A stretch of DNA of 6,021 nucleotides from Candidatus Ryanbacteria bacterium RIFCSPLOWO2_12_FULL_47_9c. Its GTDB lineage: Bacteria > Patescibacteriota > Minisyncoccia > Ryanbacterales > GWA2-47-10b. The notes beneath the pieces were generated by a model. That model did not search any database. It saw nothing but the letters and a program-made list of their open reading frames with translations, and was not told the DNA's origin. Below are positions 4,485-6,021 of the stretch, in pieces (positions within the stretch are counted from its first letter, which is position 1; the number at the start of each line of letters is the position of its first letter). The stretch spans positions 1 to 6,021 of the forward strand of contig MHOB01000037.1 of NCBI GenBank assembly GCA_001821795.1, given 5' to 3'. Made by a program: the position numbers and the translations under genes.

Positions 4485-6021
4485 CGTACAAGGATATTGT
4501 TTTCCTCGTGTTCTTGTATCCAACGAAAAATCTCAGAAACCACGTGTACCGCACCTACACTGTTCGCGCGCGGACCCGATTCTAAAAATACGACAATACC
4601 AATACGGGGATTCTCATACGGGGCGTACCCTATGAACCACGAATGTGTTCTTTGCTCCGCGCTTGTTTCAGCAGACCCCGTTTTCCCTGCTATAGAAAAC
4701 GGAAAGGATCCGAGCGATGACGCCGTTCCGCCAGGGCGCGTAACCCCAAACATCCCTTCGCGTACAATTGAATAGTTGACGGGATTAATAGGAAGATAAT
4801 TTTCCACGACTGGTACGTTTTTTTTGAGTAAGTGTGGCGTTATCTTCTTACCGCCTGTTGCGATCATCGCAAGACCGCGTGCGATCCCGAGAGGAGTTAC
4901 CAGAACATCTCCCTGTCCGATGCTGATATGGTATGTATCGCCGATGCGCCAAATCGGGTTTTCGGGGTGTGCTGTTTTTTTCCATTCTGGATCGGGTAAA
5001 AAGCCGGCTCGTTCGCCTAAAATATCAATACCCGTCGTCCCGTCGAATCCAAAACGGTTCAACCACAATTTAATACGTGATACACCGAGGCCCGTAATAT
5101 CTTCATATCCGCCTCCAACGGTATAAAAATAAACATTAGATGAAACTGCTATTGCCCGTCTCATATCAACAAAACCATGCGCTCGCCAATCGCCAAAACG
5201 GCTTACCGCACCTTTGCGAAACGGATCGGGAATGGTAAGGGCGCCCGAACTGTATAGTTGCCGATTTGGATCAATAACACGTTCCTCGAGCGCGGCGAGC
5301 GCAAGGAACGGCTTTATAGTTGATCCTGGCGCGAATGCGCCAGAAAGCGCCCGATTGAAAATGGGGGCGCGCCCATCGGAGAATATTTCTTTTGCTTCTT
5401 TTGGTTCGAGACCGCGTGAAAAAGCATTTACATCAAAGCTAGGGACACTGACAAGAGAAAGAATTTCTCCGTCGTTGATGGAAAAAATAACGCCCGCACC
5501 GCCGAGGAAATCATGCGCCCGCACGGTATCGTCAAATGTCTTCCAGAATGCTTCTTGAAGTTCTGCGTCGATCGTAAGGGAAATATTCTCCCCTTCTCGC
5601 GGTTGTATCATGGGACCTTCGGCAATGACGGTACCTCGTGCATTCAATTCCCGATCTTGTTTTCCTGGTTTACCGCGAAGTATATCGTTATACGTTTGTT
5701 CTATTCCGCTTTTTCCAATTTCCGGAACTCCGGCGATACGACCCTCCTTTTCAATATCTTCCGAAGAAATATCTCCAACAAACCCAAGTACATGGCTGAA
5801 CGCATAAGGATGACGCGAGACACGGCGATACCTAATGATTCCCAAATCATCTTTATATGCTTCATTAAAAGCAAGTTCCTTTCCATTCCGGTCGTATATA
5901 ATTCCGCGCGGCGGCTCGATATACAGCGTCTGAATTGAATTGCTTTCTGCCCTTTGTTCGAGTTCTTTTCCGCGCACAATCTGAAGCCAAAAAACGCGGC
6001 CGAATAATATCCATCCGAAAA
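4481..6021 (-). CDS. mrdA: PBP2-type class B penicillin-binding protein (N-terminus beyond right edge)
   Basis: This D,D-transpeptidase cross-links peptidoglycan, probably in the elongation complex with a RodA-type glycosyltransferase. The frame is open to the right edge, where the end of the membrane anchor is visible (FGWILFGRVFWLQIVRG). The GTG at 5977-5975 encodes the V of that conserved segment and is not the real start. Numbering from that GTG codon, PPRGIIYDRNGKELA at 22-36 opens the pedestal, SHVLGFVGDIS at 61-71 and GKSGIEQTYNDILRGKPG at 88-105 close it, and DAELQ begins the catalytic domain near 137. All active-site motifs are present: STIK at 219-222 (nucleophile S219), SSN at 279-281 and KTG at 432-434. 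There are no PASTA repeats. The pedestal is about 67 residues shorter than that of the FtsI in this window, measured from RG to LGF. The choice of PBP2 rests on its intact RGIIYDRNG motif and its position outside the dcw cluster; the exact paralogue is inferred. Confidence 0.88.
   Translation of the reverse strand, partial: FGWILFGRVFWLQIVRGKELEQRAESNSIQTLYIEPPRGIIYDRNGKELAFNEAYKDDLGIIRYRRVSRHPYAFSHVLGFVGDISSEDIEKEGRIAGVPEIGKSGIEQTYNDILRGKPGKQDRELNARGTVIAEGPMIQPREGENISLTIDAELQEAFWKTFDDTVRAHDFLGGAGVIFSINDGEILSLVSVPSFDVNAFSRGLEPKEAKEIFSDGRAPIFNRALSGAFAPGSTIKPFLALAALEERVIDPNRQLYSSGALTIPDPFRKGAVSRFGDWRAHGFVDMRRAIAVSSNVYFYTVGGGYEDITGLGVSRIKLWLNRFGFDGTTGIDILGERAGFLPDPEWKKTAHPENPIWRIGDTYHISIGQGDVLVTPLGIARGLAMIATGGKKITPHLLKKNVPVVENYLPINPVNYSIVREGMFGVTRPGGTASSLGSFPFSIAGKTGSAETSAEQRTHSWFIGYAPYENPRIGIVVFLESGPRANSVGAVHVVSEIFRWIQEHEENNILVR

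Noticed and set aside
5975..5977. GTG at 5977 as the start of PBP2
   Set aside because: The codon lies inside the conserved VFWLQIVRG segment, and the frame continues upstream through a membrane anchor to the window edge.
1..6021. Defence island, mobile element, CRISPR or other novel system
   Set aside because: All coding space is taken by conserved wall, division, transcription and translation genes; no transposase, integrase, tandem spacer array or terminal inverted repeats were seen.

Overview
The window is a compact bacterial chromosome segment in which every supportable gene lies on the minus strand, so it reads from right to left. It joins the end of a cell-elongation gene, a greA-lysS unit and the first four genes of a division and cell wall (dcw) cluster. 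Several traits suggest a Patescibacteria/CPR lineage, possibly Parcubacteria-like. These are the very short intergenic gaps, the near absence of Shine-Dalgarno sequences, a short class B penicillin-binding protein with an abbreviated pedestal, a small divergent FtsL and a divergent RsmH. That placement is inference from gene style only. UGA is used as an ordinary stop, at the expected C-termini of RsmH, MraZ and PBP2, so the Gracilibacteria/SR1 code does not apply.

In transcription order: (1) 6021-4481 is a PBP2-type transpeptidase whose first residues lie beyond the right edge. (2) 4484-4456 is a textbook sigma-70 promoter that overlaps the PBP2 stop codon. (3) 4430-3957 is greA and 3954-2485 is lysS, two nucleotides apart. 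(4) 2484-2298 is the only real intergenic region (187 bp). It holds a lysS terminator, a strongly AT-rich tract, a probable promoter for the dcw cluster, and two pairs of DnaA-box-like 9-mers on either side of the AT-rich tract. (5) 2297-1863 mraZ, 1863-1006 rsmH, 1009-734 an FtsL-like protein and 721 to beyond base 1 the N-terminal part of FtsI/PBP3 follow as a tightly coupled operon with 1-nt and 4-nt overlaps and one 12-nt gap.

Functionally, PBP2 would serve lateral wall synthesis. The mraZ-rsmH-ftsL-ftsI block is the standard start of the dcw cluster: a regulator, a 16S rRNA methyltransferase and two septal components. GreA (transcript-cleavage factor) and LysRS (aminoacylation) form a housekeeping unit between them.

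The most notable feature is the 187-bp lysS-mraZ gap. Its tandem TTATCCACA boxes, a further TTATTCACA box and a 22% GC tract look like a small replication origin, or like a DnaA- or MraZ-responsive control region for the division operon. There is no gene-free stretch longer than 300 bp. I see no RNA gene, insertion sequence, CRISPR array or clearly novel multi-gene system.
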